A stretch of DNA of 64,000 nucleotides from an uncultured Lachnospiraceae bacterium (GCA_934292725.1 CAKQXY010000010.1:17664-81663); one strand, 5' to 3'; positions 25,881 to 34,675 are shown, counted from the stretch's first letter. Notes: a model not told the origin generated them from the sequence alone. Translations and numbers: made by a program.

Positions 25881-27188
25881 ATGTACCAGTTTAACCGTGA
25901 AGAGTACAACAAGAGAATGGAATGGTATGTAGATGCCAGATTCGGAATGTTTATCCACTGGGGACTGTATTCAATTCCTGCAAGAGGCGAGTGGGTGCGC
26001 AGTGTTGAGGAAATTCCGAAGGAAGACTACATGAAATATTTTTATGAGTTTGATCCTAAGGATTATGATCCTAAGAAATGGGCGAGAGCGGCAAAAGAGG
26101 CCGGCATGAAATACGTAGTGTTAACAGCAAAGCATCATGATGGCTTTTGTCTGTTTGACAGTAAGTATACAGAGTTCAAGTCAACAAATACAAAATGTGG
26201 CCGCGATCTTGTTGCAGAGTACGTAGAGGCAGTTCGGGCAGAAGGCTTGAAGGTTGGTCTGTATTTTTCTTTGATCGATTGGTATCATGACGATTTCCCA
26301 CACTACGGTGATCGTCAGCATCCAATGAGAAACAACCCGGCCTACACTAATGAAAATCGTAATTGGGATAATTATGTAACATTTATGCATAATCAGGTGC
26401 GCGAGATTTGTACTAACTATGGCCAGATTGATGTGCTGTGGTTTGATTTCTCTTATGACGATATGATGGGCGAAAAGTGGGGTGCTACAAAGCTTGTAAA
26501 TATGGTAAGAGAACTTCAGCCGCAGGTTATCATTGACAATCGCTTAGAGGCGAGCGGACAGGGTTATGGTTCACTTGTGACGGCAAATCCGCTGCCGTAT
26601 CACGGCGATTTTGTAAGCCCGGAGCAGATTATTCCGCCTCATGGCATTCGTGATGTAAACGGTGATCCTGTCAACTGGGAAGCATGTATCACAATGAACA
26701 ATAACTGGGGATATTGTGCAAGAGACAAATTCTTTAAGCCATCCTCAATGATCATAAAAAAGCTGGTAGAGTGCGTATCAAAGGGCGGCAACATGCTTTT
26801 GAATGTGGGTCCTGATGCATATGGAAACATTCCGCCTGAGTCGCTGCAGATTTTGAGCGAGATTGGTGCATGGATGAAGAAAAACAGTAAGAGTGTGTAT
26901 GGCTGTGGACTGGCAGGAATCGAAAAGCCAGATTATGGCCGTGTGACAAGAAATGGAAATCTTTTGTATTACCACATGTTTGAAAATACGATGGGACCAG
27001 TGCCGCTTACTGGAATTAAGCCAGGTACTATAAAGAAGATCCGTCTTTTATGCGATGGAAGTGAGGTACCGATTTCTGACAGCTGGGTTCATACCGATTA
27101 CCCGGATATCGTGTTTGCAAATCTTGGACCAGATCCAGTTCTGCCAGATGCAGTAGATACCGTGCTGGAGGTTGAGCTGACAGAATAA
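25881..27188 (+). CDS. Alpha-L-fucosidase, glycoside hydrolase family 29
   Basis: Removes terminal alpha-L-fucose with retention. The product is 435 residues from ATG 25881 (GGAGG 4 nt upstream); ATG 25836, 3 nt after the permease stop, is an in-frame alternative adding 15 residues. Signatures are RFGMFIHWGLYSIPARGEW, TAKHHDGFCLFDSKY and VLWFDFSYDD, where D189 is the expected nucleophile. There is no signal peptide, so it should act in the cytoplasm on imported fucosides, with the product going to FucI and FucA encoded 6-8 kb upstream. Confidence 0.94.
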   Translation: MYQFNREEYNKRMEWYVDARFGMFIHWGLYSIPARGEWVRSVEEIPKEDYMKYFYEFDPKDYDPKKWARAAKEAGMKYVVLTAKHHDGFCLFDSKYTEFKSTNTKCGRDLVAEYVEAVRAEGLKVGLYFSLIDWYHDDFPHYGDRQHPMRNNPAYTNENRNWDNYVTFMHNQVREICTNYGQIDVLWFDFSYDDMMGEKWGATKLVNMVRELQPQVIIDNRLEASGQGYGSLVTANPLPYHGDFVSPEQIIPPHGIRDVNGDPVNWEACITMNNNWGYCARDKFFKPSSMIIKKLVECVSKGGNMLLNVGPDAYGNIPPESLQILSEIGAWMKKNSKSVYGCGLAGIEKPDYGRVTRNGNLLYYHMFENTMGPVPLTGIKPGTIKKIRLLCDGSEVPISDSWVHTDYPDIVFANLGPDPVLPDAVDTVLEVELTE

Positions 27189-27220
27189 TGATTTAATGAG
27201 AAAGGAATGGTAGATAAGAA

Positions 27221-29803
27221 ATGCTGTTAGCATTAGAGCCGTCTTTGAAGGAAAAAATTGAAAAGCAGTATGAAGAGTGGATGGCTTGCTGTCCGAACAA
27301 AAAGAAAGAGGCAGATGCGTGGATTAAAAGCGCAGATGAAGACGAAGCAGTCTGCATGAAGTATCTTTACGCATATATGCATCCGTGTGATATTGTATCT
27401 TATGATGTAGAAGTGATTGCATCTTATGTAAAGGCAACACTCGATATGTATGCGAATGTTCCATATGCAAAACAGGTGCCGGCAGAGCTGTTCTTTACAT
27501 ATGTATTATGCGTGCGTGTAAACAACGAGGATCTTGATAAGAGCCGTGAATGGATTTACAGACAGCTTGTTGATCGCGTGAAGGATAAAAAGACAATGGT
27601 AGAGGCCGCACTTGAGGTTAACTACTGGTGTTATGAAAAGGCAACCTATATCCCGTCTGATGATCGTACTCTGGCACCATTTGGTATGTGCAATTCCGCT
27701 CGTGGACGCTGTGGTGAGGAATCAACACTTGCTGTATCTGCTATGAGAAGTGTGGGTATTCCGGCAAGACAGTGTTATGTTCCGCGCTGGGCACACTGTG
27801 ATGACAACCATGCATGGGTTGAGGTGTGGGCAGATGGCGATTGGCATTATCTGGGAGCATGTGAGCCAGAACCAGTACTTGATAAGGGTTGGTTTACTGC
27901 AGCTGCATCAAAGGCAATGCTTGTACATGCAAAGGCATTTTCAGATCTGGAAAGCTCAGCAGAAATAGCCTACAAGACACCGCTTTATGCGCTGATGAAT
28001 GTAACAGAGCGTTATGCAGACTGTGCAAAACTGACTGTAACAGTAACTGATCATGGCGTACCGGTGCAGAATGTTTCTGTTTTATTCTGCCTTGTCAATT
28101 ATAGTGAGCTTTTCCCGCTTCATAAAGAAAAAACAGCATCTGATGGTAGCGTGTCCTTTATGACAGGTAAGGGTGATCTGTATGTATGCACCGTTTACAA
28201 CGGAAAATATCTTGGTCAGAAAATTGATATGAGAGAGCAGCAGTCTGTTGTATTAAAGATGGAGCAGGCATCAGATCCAGAGAAGATGGAAGGCATAATT
28301 GAGGAGTGCTTTGATTTGAATCCGCCGATTGAAGCTATGCCAAAGAGCACCGGTGCACAGATGAAGAGTGTTCATGAGGCTCGTCTTGCTGAGTGTGAGA
28401 AGATTCGCGCTGATTATGAGGAGAGTTTTGTAAAGGAAGATAAAGACTGCAGTGATCCATGGAATCGCTATTTTGTCAATGCAAGAGGAAACAGACAGGA
28501 GCTTGAAAAATTCAGACAGATGACTGAATTTACAGATGAGGATAAGCGTCTGATGCTTGATACGCTTCGTGATAAGGATTTTCTTGATACTACAGCAGAG
28601 GTGCTTGCATCATATTTGCGTGCTGCGCTTCCATATAAGAACAATTTCTGTACAGAGCTTTACCAGAAATATCTGCTTGCACCGCGTGCCGGCCATGAAA
28701 AGCTTATGGGAAGCAGAAGCCGTATTGCTTCTCTGTTATCTGAAAAAAAGGTATTTCCGCAGGATGGCACAGTGACTGCAAAGATGGTATGGGAGTATGT
28801 AAATCATGGTTTAAATACAGTGCCGGATTATGGAACAGGAAACTGGCCGGCAGAGGCAGATGGCTGCATAAAGTGTGAGATCATTACCGAGGTTTCAAAG
28901 AGAGTTGTCTTTGTTGAGATTTGCCGTGCTATTGGTATTCCAGCACGCTTAAATCCAGTAACAGGAAAGGCAGAGGGTGTTTGCGAAAAGAACGGTGAGA
29001 TTTGCTTTGAGGCTATGGAAAAGGAAGTTCAAAAGACAGATGAGCCAGAGAAGCAGGTAACACTGACTTTAGTAAATAAATCTGACCGTAAGCTTGAGTA
29101 CTGGCTTCATATGACGATTGCCCGTTTTGAAAATGATGTTTATCAGACACAAAATTATGATGATCTTGCAATTGAGCCGGGAGAAGAAAAGGAACTTTCT
29201 TTGGCGAAAGGTGCTTACCGCATCATCACCACACAGCGTCAGATTGATGGTGGCGTCAGCTGTATCGCAAGCAGCTTTGTTATGAGCGAAGATCGTGTAT
29301 TTGAGCTTCGTCAGGCACCGGCAAAGATTGCCGAAAAGTGTCATGAGGCAGAGCTTAGTGATGCGACAGTACAGCAGGTAACAGCAGAGGGAAAGATGGT
29401 TGGCGATCCTGTTTTGATGACTTCACTTTATCAGGGACAAAAATCAATTCTTGTTTTTGCAGATCCAGGAAAAGAGCCGACAGAGCATCTGTTCCAGGAG
29501 ATCCTTGAGTGTAAGGAAGCTTACAAGAAACAGGGATACAGAGTTGTAATTGCACTTGAGAATACGGATGTTTTAAAGAACGAGACATTGCAGCGTGTAC
29601 TTCATGCAGAGTTAAATCTTGTATGCGTGACAGTAAAGAACGATGCATATTTGTATCAGCTGCATGAGGCACTTCATGTCGGAGACGAGCGTCTTCCATA
29701 TGCTGTAGCAGTGAATACAGAAGGCAAGGGACTTTTTGCATTCGCAAACTATAACATTCGTACAGCATGGACATTGATGGAAATTCTGGATGCAAGAGGC
29801 TAA
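27221..29803 (+). CDS. Large cytoplasmic transglutaminase-like protein
   Basis: The product is 860 residues without signal peptide or membrane helices. A transglutaminase-like core at about 155-220 has C164 in GRCGEEST, H197 in DDNHAWVEVW and an acidic residue in LGACEPEP, the Cys-His-acid triad. An Ig-like stretch follows (about 260-345). A second, degenerate core near 550-590 (GCIKCEI, VEICRAIGIPARLN) lacks the His part. A thioredoxin-fold-like C-terminal segment is possible. The superfamily includes proteases, crosslinkers and peptide:N-glycanases. It is the last gene of the fucosidase operon, so a glycopeptide substrate is plausible but unproven. Confidence 0.75.
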   Translation: MLLALEPSLKEKIEKQYEEWMACCPNKKKEADAWIKSADEDEAVCMKYLYAYMHPCDIVSYDVEVIASYVKATLDMYANVPYAKQVPAELFFTYVLCVRVNNEDLDKSREWIYRQLVDRVKDKKTMVEAALEVNYWCYEKATYIPSDDRTLAPFGMCNSARGRCGEESTLAVSAMRSVGIPARQCYVPRWAHCDDNHAWVEVWADGDWHYLGACEPEPVLDKGWFTAAASKAMLVHAKAFSDLESSAEIAYKTPLYALMNVTERYADCAKLTVTVTDHGVPVQNVSVLFCLVNYSELFPLHKEKTASDGSVSFMTGKGDLYVCTVYNGKYLGQKIDMREQQSVVLKMEQASDPEKMEGIIEECFDLNPPIEAMPKSTGAQMKSVHEARLAECEKIRADYEESFVKEDKDCSDPWNRYFVNARGNRQELEKFRQMTEFTDEDKRLMLDTLRDKDFLDTTAEVLASYLRAALPYKNNFCTELYQKYLLAPRAGHEKLMGSRSRIASLLSEKKVFPQDGTVTAKMVWEYVNHGLNTVPDYGTGNWPAEADGCIKCEIITEVSKRVVFVEICRAIGIPARLNPVTGKAEGVCEKNGEICFEAMEKEVQKTDEPEKQVTLTLVNKSDRKLEYWLHMTIARFENDVYQTQNYDDLAIEPGEEKELSLAKGAYRIITTQRQIDGGVSCIASSFVMSEDRVFELRQAPAKIAEKCHEAELSDATVQQVTAEGKMVGDPVLMTSLYQGQKSILVFADPGKEPTEHLFQEILECKEAYKKQGYRVVIALENTDVLKNETLQRVLHAELNLVCVTVKNDAYLYQLHEALHVGDERLPYAVAVNTEGKGLFAFANYNIRTAWTLMEILDARG

Positions 29804-29832
29804 TTGAAAGAAATTTTCAAAAAAACGAAATT

Positions 29833-29899
29833 TGATCTTCCAATTTCTTGAAGATCGCATTATAATGGTAGCCGCAAAGGTCAGACGCTTGCGGCTGCC
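29833..29899 (+). promoter_or_regulatory. Promoter region with operator-like palindrome and leader hairpin
   Basis: GATCTTC (29833-29839) and GAAGATC (29849-29855) form a palindrome just before -10 TATAAT (29860-29865). Immediately after the -10, GGTAGCCGCAA (29866-29876) pairs with TTGCGGCTGCC (29889-29899). The hairpin could end the fucosidase operon or start the next leader; no strong T run follows. A weak -35 TTCCAA lies at 29837-29842. Confidence 0.5.
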
Positions 29900-29933
29900 A
29901 TTTGCTATTATATGAGAGTGGGGGAGATACATT

Positions 29934-31289
29934 ATGGTATCACAGATTTTAGCTGTCCTTATCTTTCTCGTGATGTTCGCCCTGATCATTACTGAGAAGA
30001 TAGAGAGACACATTGTAACGCTTGGCTGCGGTCTGCTTATGATCCTTTTAGTATTCGGTATCACAATGCATAGCGGCAGCGCAATCATGGAGACGCTGAA
30101 TATCGGAAGTATTTTCACAGCGGACTTCTGGCATGCATCCAGTGAGGCTGGAGAGTCTTCATCTGGAATTAACTGGTCAACGATCATTTTTATCGCAGGT
30201 ATGATGATCATGGTTGAAGGAATGGGAAAGGCAGGATTTTTCCGCTGGCTTTGTCTGCAGATTGCAAGACTTGTTCACTACAAGCCAACTGCTGTATTTG
30301 TCACATTTATGATCATGTCATTTGTACTGGCTATGTTCATTGACAGTATCACAGTTATTTTGTTTTTGGCAGCAGTTACCATTGAGCTTTGTCTGTTGTT
30401 AAAGAGCAATCCAGTGCCAATGATTATCGCAGAGATTTTCTGTGCAAATCTTGGTGGCTCAGCAACCATGTGCGGAGATCCGCCGAACATCATTATCGGA
30501 ACCTCCATGGGCTACAGCTTCTTTGATTTCTTGACAAACACAGGTGCCATTGCAGCAATTTCACTTATTGTGGTTGTAGTTTATTTCTATTTCTGTTTCA
30601 GAAAGAAGCTTGTTACACCGGGAACAGCGCCTGTTGATCCGGCATCTTGTCCAGATCCAAATTCCGCTATTACAGACAAGAAGGAGTTTCTTAGCAGCGT
30701 TGTTATTTTCCTGATCGCAGTTGTTCTTCTTGTTTCACATGCAAATACAGGACTGACAGTTGCTTTCATCGGTACCTTTATTGCAATTATTACTTTGATT
30801 GTAGAGCATAAGTATGCGGCAGAGCTGTTAAAGAAGGTTGATTACAAGACACTGTTATTCTTTGTTGGACTATTCATTGTTGTTGGTGGTCTGGAGCAGA
30901 CTGGTGTTCTTACAGTAATTGCTGAATTTATCAGTAAGGTAAGTGGTTCCAACACAAAGTTAATGGTAGCAATTATCATTTGGATCTCAGCACTTGCAAG
31001 TGCATTCGTAGACAATATCCCGTTTGCAGCAACCATGATTCCAGTTATCAGAAGCTTGTCAGCACTGCAGGGTGTTGATCTTGAAATACTTTCCTGGGCA
31101 CTGGCAATGGGTACTGATATCGGAGGAAGTGCGACACCAATCGGTGCTTCCGCAAATGTAGTAGGTATTTCCGTATCCTCAAAGAATGGTCATCCGATTG
31201 GATGGGGCAAGTACTGTAAGTATGCAGCACCGGCAACCATCATTGTTGTTTTGATTTCTATGCTGTTCATATTTGCAAGATATATGTAA
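29934..31289 (+). CDS. ArsB/NhaD-superfamily carrier (SLC13-like permease)
   Basis: The product is 451 residues with about ten to twelve membrane helices. It is an ion-transporter-superfamily member with NWSTIIFIAGMMIMVEGMGKAG, the GGSATMCGDPPNIIIG half-site and the mirrored GTDIGGSATPIGASANVVG in the second half. These Pro/Gly-rich loops are typical of NhaD Na+/H+ antiporters, ArsB arsenite pumps and related anion carriers. Substrate cannot be decided: no arsenic genes are adjacent. A ribosome site GGGGGAG precedes the ATG. Confidence 0.85.
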   Translation: MVSQILAVLIFLVMFALIITEKIERHIVTLGCGLLMILLVFGITMHSGSAIMETLNIGSIFTADFWHASSEAGESSSGINWSTIIFIAGMMIMVEGMGKAGFFRWLCLQIARLVHYKPTAVFVTFMIMSFVLAMFIDSITVILFLAAVTIELCLLLKSNPVPMIIAEIFCANLGGSATMCGDPPNIIIGTSMGYSFFDFLTNTGAIAAISLIVVVVYFYFCFRKKLVTPGTAPVDPASCPDPNSAITDKKEFLSSVVIFLIAVVLLVSHANTGLTVAFIGTFIAIITLIVEHKYAAELLKKVDYKTLLFFVGLFIVVGGLEQTGVLTVIAEFISKVSGSNTKLMVAIIIWISALASAFVDNIPFAATMIPVIRSLSALQGVDLEILSWALAMGTDIGGSATPIGASANVVGISVSSKNGHPIGWGKYCKYAAPATIIVVLISMLFIFARYM

Positions 31290-31304
31290 GGTTTCATAAA
31301 AAGA

Positions 31305-31333
31305 TTTACAAATTGACTTCAAAGTTATATAAT
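31305..31333 (+). promoter_or_regulatory. Promoter of the cytidylate-kinase-like gene
   Basis: -35 TTTACA (31305-31310), 17-bp spacer, -10 TATAAT (31328-31333). Confidence 0.7.
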
Positions 31334-31369
31334 TAAGATAAATTAATTTTGTCGTCAGGAGGAATGGCA

Positions 31370-31972
31370 ATGAGTGATCAATTGATAATAACATTAGGAC
31401 GTGAATTTGGAAGCGGCGGACATGCAATTGCAGTAGAGCTGGCAAACAGATATGGCATTAAGCTCTATGACCACAATTTGTTAGACGCTGTAGCAGCAGA
31501 GAAAAACGTAGATGTCGAGACATTAAGACGCTACGATGAGAAGCCAAAAAAACTGCTGTTTTCAAGAAGCCAGAATGGTTTTTCAAGTTCAGCAGAAGAA
31601 AATGTAGCATTTTTACAGTTCGAGTATCTGAAGAAAAAAGCAGATGAGGGTGAATCCTTTATCGTAGTTGGAAGATGTGCAGAGACTGTTTTGGGTGATC
31701 GTCCGAATGTGATTTCTTTGTTTGTTCTTGGTGATCGCGAAGTAAAGTGCAAGCGTGTTATGGAGGTCTATGATCTGTCTGAGCGTGATGCACAGTTTAA
31801 AATGGAGCGTCACGACAAGTACAGAAAGCAGTATCACAACTACTACTGCAAGGATAAGTGGGGCGATTCAAGAGCCTATGACTTATGTATTAACAGCAGC
31901 CGATTGGGATTTGATGAGACAGTAAATGAGCTTGATGATTATATCAATCGACGCAGAAAAATGTTCAAATAA
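31370..31972 (+). CDS. Cytidylate-kinase-like P-loop protein
   Basis: The product is 200 residues from the ATG at 31370, 7 nt after AGGAGG; the ATG at 31364 is too close. The P-loop is modified: ITLGREFGSGGHAIAVELA, as in the cytidylate kinase-like family (AAA_26). It has GESFIVVGRCAETVL, and an Arg/Lys-rich lid region HDKYRKQYHNYYCKDKWGD. The family is widespread in Firmicutes and its nucleotide substrate is not established. It has its own promoter and terminator. Confidence 0.85.
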   Translation: MSDQLIITLGREFGSGGHAIAVELANRYGIKLYDHNLLDAVAAEKNVDVETLRRYDEKPKKLLFSRSQNGFSSSAEENVAFLQFEYLKKKADEGESFIVVGRCAETVLGDRPNVISLFVLGDREVKCKRVMEVYDLSERDAQFKMERHDKYRKQYHNYYCKDKWGDSRAYDLCINSSRLGFDETVNELDDYINRRRKMFK

Positions 31973-32054
31973 AAAGAAAAAGACAATGAGTGACGTTTTG
32001 CTTGATTTTTAAGCTAAAATTTGGCATAATAATCAGCGGAACAGTCATGTAAAC

Positions 32055-32091
32055 AAAAAACCTGTTCCAAATAAAAAGGAACAGGTTTTTT
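32055..32091. terminator. Bidirectional terminator
   Basis: AAAAAACCTGTTCC (32055-32068) pairs perfectly with GGAACAGGTTTTTT (32078-32091). It can end the cytidylate-kinase-like gene on the plus strand and the 24-codon reading frame on the minus strand. Confidence 0.9.
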
Positions 32092-32133
32092 GTTTGTATC
32101 AGGTGCAAATGACTCTGAACTTATGATGCCGGA

Positions 32134-32208
32134 TTACAGGCGACCACAGATCCAGTCCCAGATCTCGCCCCACCAAACGCGGCACGGGGATGCAAAATAG
32201 AAATCCAT
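32134..32208 (-). CDS. 24-residue Trp-rich peptide, unrecognised
   Basis: A 25-codon reading frame (with TAA stop) begins with ATG at 32208, eight bases after AAGGAGG. It encodes 24 residues with Trp at 12, 13, 17 and 19, Cys at 9 and 21, Pro8 and Arg23; the core motif is SPCRVWWGE. It has a candidate promoter (32253-32281) and a strong terminator 43 nt past the stop, so it forms a complete small transcription unit. No signal peptide. It could be a bioactive or signalling peptide, a leader peptide or a regulatory small protein; I do not recognise it. Confidence 0.65.
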   Translation of the reverse strand: MDFYFASPCRVWWGEIWDWICGRL

Positions 32209-32252
32209 AATAGTTCCTCCTTTTTGTTAGTCAATGCTTCATTGCTGAGTTT

Positions 32253-32281
32253 ACAATATCACACATAACTAAGAAAAACAA
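32253..32281 (-). promoter_or_regulatory. Candidate promoter of the 24-residue peptide
   Basis: On the minus strand, -35 TTGTTT (32276-32281), 17-bp spacer, -10 TATTGT (32253-32258). The leader contains a CAATG/CATTG hairpin (about 32232-32244) just before the ribosome site. Confidence 0.5.
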
Positions 32282-32309
32282 GTTTTTTCTGTATTCAGAA
32301 AGGATATAT

Positions 32310-33647
32310 ATGCCAATTCGATCCCTTTGTTTTTTGCTTGGACAGCTGCTGTTTATTCCATCATATTTTTATATGACAAAGACATTAAAAGAAGGAAAGC
32401 TTCGCGCAGCCAGCTGTTTGCGTTTCCTTTTAGTATGCCCGCCCATGGCATATATTTATACAATCTTGTGCATGGGGTTGCTTTATCGGCTTCTGCCTGG
32501 AAAAATATCAAGTGACATCATTTTGGGCGTAGACTTTTTTGTATTTGGCATCTCTTTTTTACTGATGTATTTTTATGGACGCATGATGGAGCCGGTGGGC
32601 AGTGCGGCACGCTTTCTATATCTATGTTTGTATCTGCTGTCCATGCCATTTACAGCTATATATGATTCACTTACCATGACAGTGCTAATTGATCTTTTGA
32701 TGCCGATTCTTATTAATTTTATTTATTGCAAATGGGTCTGCCACCCAATCGTTGAGCTTAGGGAAGACTGCAATCGGATCAATGGTGTATTGCTTACGAT
32801 TTTGATTATTGCAGAATGTTTGTTTTTGCTTAGAATCGCAGGTTTTTTGTTTATTGAAAGACATGTGGAACTGAAAAAGTTTGATGTATATTTTTCTGCT
32901 TACAGCTTTATCTATGCAGTATTTGTTCTGATGTTTGTGTTTTCAGCGATTATTATTATCGTGCAGAATATCAAATCGGCAAGAATAAATGAGCTGGCGG
33001 CTGAAAAAAGCCATGAGCAGTCGATCGAGACGATTGAATCACTGGTGCGCGCCGTGGACGCGAAGGATAGTTATACAAATGGTCATTCTGCTCGTGTGGC
33101 AAAGTACACAAGACAGATTTCAAAACTGCTTGGATATGATGATGAGAAAGCTGATGGCATGTATTACATGGCATTGCTTCATGATGTCGGAAAGATTGGT
33201 GTTGATGATGCAATTTTAAGAAAGCCTGGTAAGCTGACTGATGAAGAGTTTGCGGCAATTAAGGCTCATACCGTGATTGGTTCACAGATTTTATCGCGTA
33301 TCAGTTCAATGCCAGAGCTTAAGTATGGTGCGCTGTATCATCATGAGCGCTGGGATGGAAAGGGATATCCAAGAGGCTTAAAGGGGGAAGAGATACCAGA
33401 AGAGGCGCGCATCATTGCAGTTGCCGATGCATATGATGCGATGACATCAAACAGATCATATCGAAAGGCATTAACGCAAGATCGCGTACATGATGAAATT
33501 GTAAATGGAATAGGCAGGCAGTTTTGGCCGCCTGCCGCAAGAGCAATGCTTAAAATGATGGATCAGGATATTCATTATGATATGCGTCAAAAAAATGATG
33601 AGTCATCACAAAATGACGAACAAAAATATGAATATGGGATCAGCTAA
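32310..33647 (+). CDS. Membrane HD-GYP domain phosphodiesterase
   Basis: The product is 445 residues. The N-terminal half (1-225) has about seven membrane helices and no recognised ligand-binding motif. The C-terminal HD-GYP domain (about 235-430) has the HD pair in LLHDVGKIG, the HHERWDGKGYPRGL signature and DAYDAMTSNRSYRKAL. HD-GYP enzymes usually hydrolyse cyclic di-GMP. The usual GTQFDP near the end is GRQFWPPAA here. AGAAAGGA precedes the ATG. Its last 8 nt overlap the end of the convergent pectinesterase gene. Confidence 0.9.
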   Translation: MPIRSLCFLLGQLLFIPSYFYMTKTLKEGKLRAASCLRFLLVCPPMAYIYTILCMGLLYRLLPGKISSDIILGVDFFVFGISFLLMYFYGRMMEPVGSAARFLYLCLYLLSMPFTAIYDSLTMTVLIDLLMPILINFIYCKWVCHPIVELREDCNRINGVLLTILIIAECLFLLRIAGFLFIERHVELKKFDVYFSAYSFIYAVFVLMFVFSAIIIIVQNIKSARINELAAEKSHEQSIETIESLVRAVDAKDSYTNGHSARVAKYTRQISKLLGYDDEKADGMYYMALLHDVGKIGVDDAILRKPGKLTDEEFAAIKAHTVIGSQILSRISSMPELKYGALYHHERWDGKGYPRGLKGEEIPEEARIIAVADAYDAMTSNRSYRKALTQDRVHDEIVNGIGRQFWPPAARAMLKMMDQDIHYDMRQKNDESSQNDEQKYEYGIS

Positions 33648-34569
33648 AAACAGAAGTATACGTATATTTTTCGGCCTCTGTGTCAGTTAGAGTATGTGTC
33701 CATGACGGGCGCATACCTGCGGCACCGGGGCCATAATTTTTGTATTCTGCAAAGTAGACAGTATCGTGAGCATCAATCTTTCCCCAGTCATGCCAGCCTT
33801 CAGGTTTGATATGATCACCAATCTCAGAATTTAAAATGACTACTTTTGCGTATTCACGCCATGGACGGCCAAGGTAACATGTATTAGGTTCACTTCCAAT
33901 AAAGCGGCAATGATTGAATATGTAGCCGTAAGTCTGACCTTCTGGCGAAGAACCAGCTGTCACATAGCCGCCGCCTTCAGGAAGTGACTCAAGTGTACAA
34001 TTTTCAAAGTAGGCAGTGGCGCTTCCAAAAATAAAATCTACACCGCCGCAGATATAAGTATTTTTATAATATTGTCTTCCGTTGATGCGTGGGGCAAATT
34101 CCTTCGGACCGCGAAAGCCGCCAGGCTCCTTTTCTTTTTCAGGAAGAGGCCCCGTAAAGAGAGTGTCCTGACTTCCAATAAGACGACAGTTTTCCACATG
34201 TAGTCCTTCTCCCTCTGCATAGAGCGCAATAGCCTGACCAACTTTTTTTCCGGCACCAGCTGCATTTTCTACAGTGAGATTGCAAAGTGTAATATCAGGT
34301 GCATCTAAAAATAAAGTGTAGGTGCGAAAAGTACCGCGCTTTATTCCATCTGGCATGATTTCTCTTGCATAGTCATCATATGTAAGAATGGTATTTGAAG
34401 CATCGTCACCCATAAGTGTAACGTGAGGCTGTGAGATTGTCAGCTTTTCGTGATAGCGTCCCGGTGCAATGTGTATCGTGACAGGCATAGGAGCATAGGC
34501 TTTAGCAGCCTCAATAGCATCAGCGATGCGTAAAAAAGAAGTAGATTGTCCAGCATTAATAGTAATCAT
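33640..34569 (-). CDS. Pectinesterase (carbohydrate esterase family 8), intracellular
   Basis: De-esterifies methyl-galacturonate units. The product is 309 residues. It is a right-handed beta-helix with CE8 motifs: GSQDTLFTG, GGVDFIFGSATAYFENC (catalytic Asp) and CYLGRPWREYAKVV (substrate Arg and Trp). There is no signal peptide, so it likely acts on imported oligogalacturonides. AAAGGA precedes the ATG. It is divergent from the GH115 gene, and its promoter carries an 18-bp perfect palindrome. Confidence 0.92.
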   Translation of the reverse strand: MITINAGQSTSFLRIADAIEAAKAYAPMPVTIHIAPGRYHEKLTISQPHVTLMGDDASNTILTYDDYAREIMPDGIKRGTFRTYTLFLDAPDITLCNLTVENAAGAGKKVGQAIALYAEGEGLHVENCRLIGSQDTLFTGPLPEKEKEPGGFRGPKEFAPRINGRQYYKNTYICGGVDFIFGSATAYFENCTLESLPEGGGYVTAGSSPEGQTYGYIFNHCRFIGSEPNTCYLGRPWREYAKVVILNSEIGDHIKPEGWHDWGKIDAHDTVYFAEYKNYGPGAAGMRPSWTHTLTDTEAEKYTYTSVFS

Positions 34570-34612
34570 AATGTGATCCTTTCTGATTTTGTGACTTAAA
34601 TTTGTACCATAC

Positions 34613-34645
34613 TGATATTTTAAAATATCACCTTTTTGCTGTCAA
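34613..34645 (-). promoter_or_regulatory. Pectinesterase promoter with palindrome over the -10
   Basis: On the minus strand the -35 is TTGACA (34640-34645) and the -10 is TAAAAT (34617-34622), with a 17-bp spacer. The perfect palindrome TGATATTTTAAAATATCA (34613-34630) covers the -10, so a bound protein would block polymerase. Confidence 0.7.
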
Positions 34646-34654
34646 TATGAGCTT

Positions 34655-34675
34655 GCGTTTTTGCAAACGCTATTG
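34655..34675 (+). promoter_or_regulatory. Operator-like inverted repeat, possibly overlapping a cre-like site
   Basis: GCGTTT-TTGC-AAACGC (34655-34670) is a 6-bp inverted repeat. The overlapping TTGCAAACGCTATTG (34661-34675) is near the CcpA cre consensus but misses at the distal C. It lies about 100 nt upstream of the GH115 start, where the sigma-A promoter itself is weak. Confidence 0.4.

Noticed and set aside
29354..29796. Long minus-strand reading frames inside the transglutaminase-like gene and other genes
   Set aside because: They are out-of-frame shadows without ribosome sites or recognisable protein features.
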